DNA of 5,539 nt from Eggerthellaceae bacterium (lineage in GTDB: Bacteria > Actinomycetota > Coriobacteriia > Coriobacteriales > Eggerthellaceae): the NCBI GenBank assembly GCA_017559045.1, contig JAFYTB010000289.1, positions 1-5,539 of the forward strand, in the 5' to 3' direction. Shown here in pieces: positions 5,474 through 5,539 of this stretch; the stretch's first letter is position 1, and each line of letters starts with the position of its first letter. A program made the position numbers and the translations under genes. The notes beneath the pieces were generated by a model. It was not told where the DNA came from, searched no databases, and was given only the letters and a program-made list of their open reading frames with translations.

Positions 5474-5504
5474 CCGCCGCCTTAACGGGCGGCGGTTTTC
5501 TTTT
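5474..5504 (+). terminator. Strong rho-independent terminator of the lysA-hom operon
   Basis: A perfect 8-bp GC stem, CCGCCGCC (5474-5481) with GGCGGCGG (5488-5495), encloses a 6-nt loop (TTAACG) and is followed at once by TTTTCTTTT (5496-5504). It begins seven nt after the hom stop codon and should end the operon efficiently. Confidence 0.95.
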
Positions 5505-5539
5505 GGTACTTATGTCTACTTATTCCCACATTGGTGTGA

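Noticed and set aside
5512..5539. ATG at 5512 followed by nine open codons (MSTYSHIGV) at the right edge
   Set aside because: No ribosome binding site stands in front of it and it begins eight bases after the terminator T-run. It could be a leaderless or later-starting gene, but nine codons cannot support a call.

Overview
The window looks like a chromosomal fragment from a moderately GC-rich Gram-positive actinobacterium, most likely of the class Coriobacteriia. The reasons are the actinobacterial gene order lysA-hom, strong AAGGAGG-type ribosome binding sites, extended -10 promoters of the TGCTAnnAT type, a DUF2798-like membrane protein, and an AbiEi/DUF559-type protein of a kind that I recall being common in gut Coriobacteriia. 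The genus cannot be fixed from the sequence alone.

Layout: the left half is read on the minus strand. From the left edge it holds the first 36 codons of a lipoprotein gene (1-109) and an orphan AbiEi-like protein with a C-terminal PD-(D/E)XK/DUF559-type nuclease domain (238-1254), whose codon use differs clearly from its neighbours. Next is a 445-nt spacer with a degenerate 17-bp tandem repeat (core 1483-1600), then a hairpin terminator (1660-1683) and a four-helix membrane protein made of two DUF2798-like repeats (1700-2302). A 461-nt divergent intergenic region (2303-2763) follows. The right half is read on the plus strand: lysA (2764-4119), hom (4166-5467) and a strong rho-independent terminator (5474-5504).

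How the genes work together: lysA and hom form a two-gene operon at the branch of the aspartate pathway. LysA carries out the last step to lysine. Hom commits carbon to threonine and methionine and carries a C-terminal ACT regulatory domain. In many actinobacteria thrC and thrB follow hom, but here a terminator closes the unit. Both genes lack TTA, CTA and TCA codons completely, which suggests selected, well-expressed housekeeping genes.

The most notable unexplained signal lies in the divergent intergenic region. Five TTCA motifs recur at exactly 11-bp intervals (2403, 2414, 2425, 2436, 2447), the pattern expected for tandem binding of an OmpR/PhoB-type response regulator. They sit 10 bp upstream of a plausible -10 element of the membrane-protein gene and abut a 12-bp-stem inverted repeat. 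No CRISPR array, rRNA, tRNA or insertion sequence was recognised.
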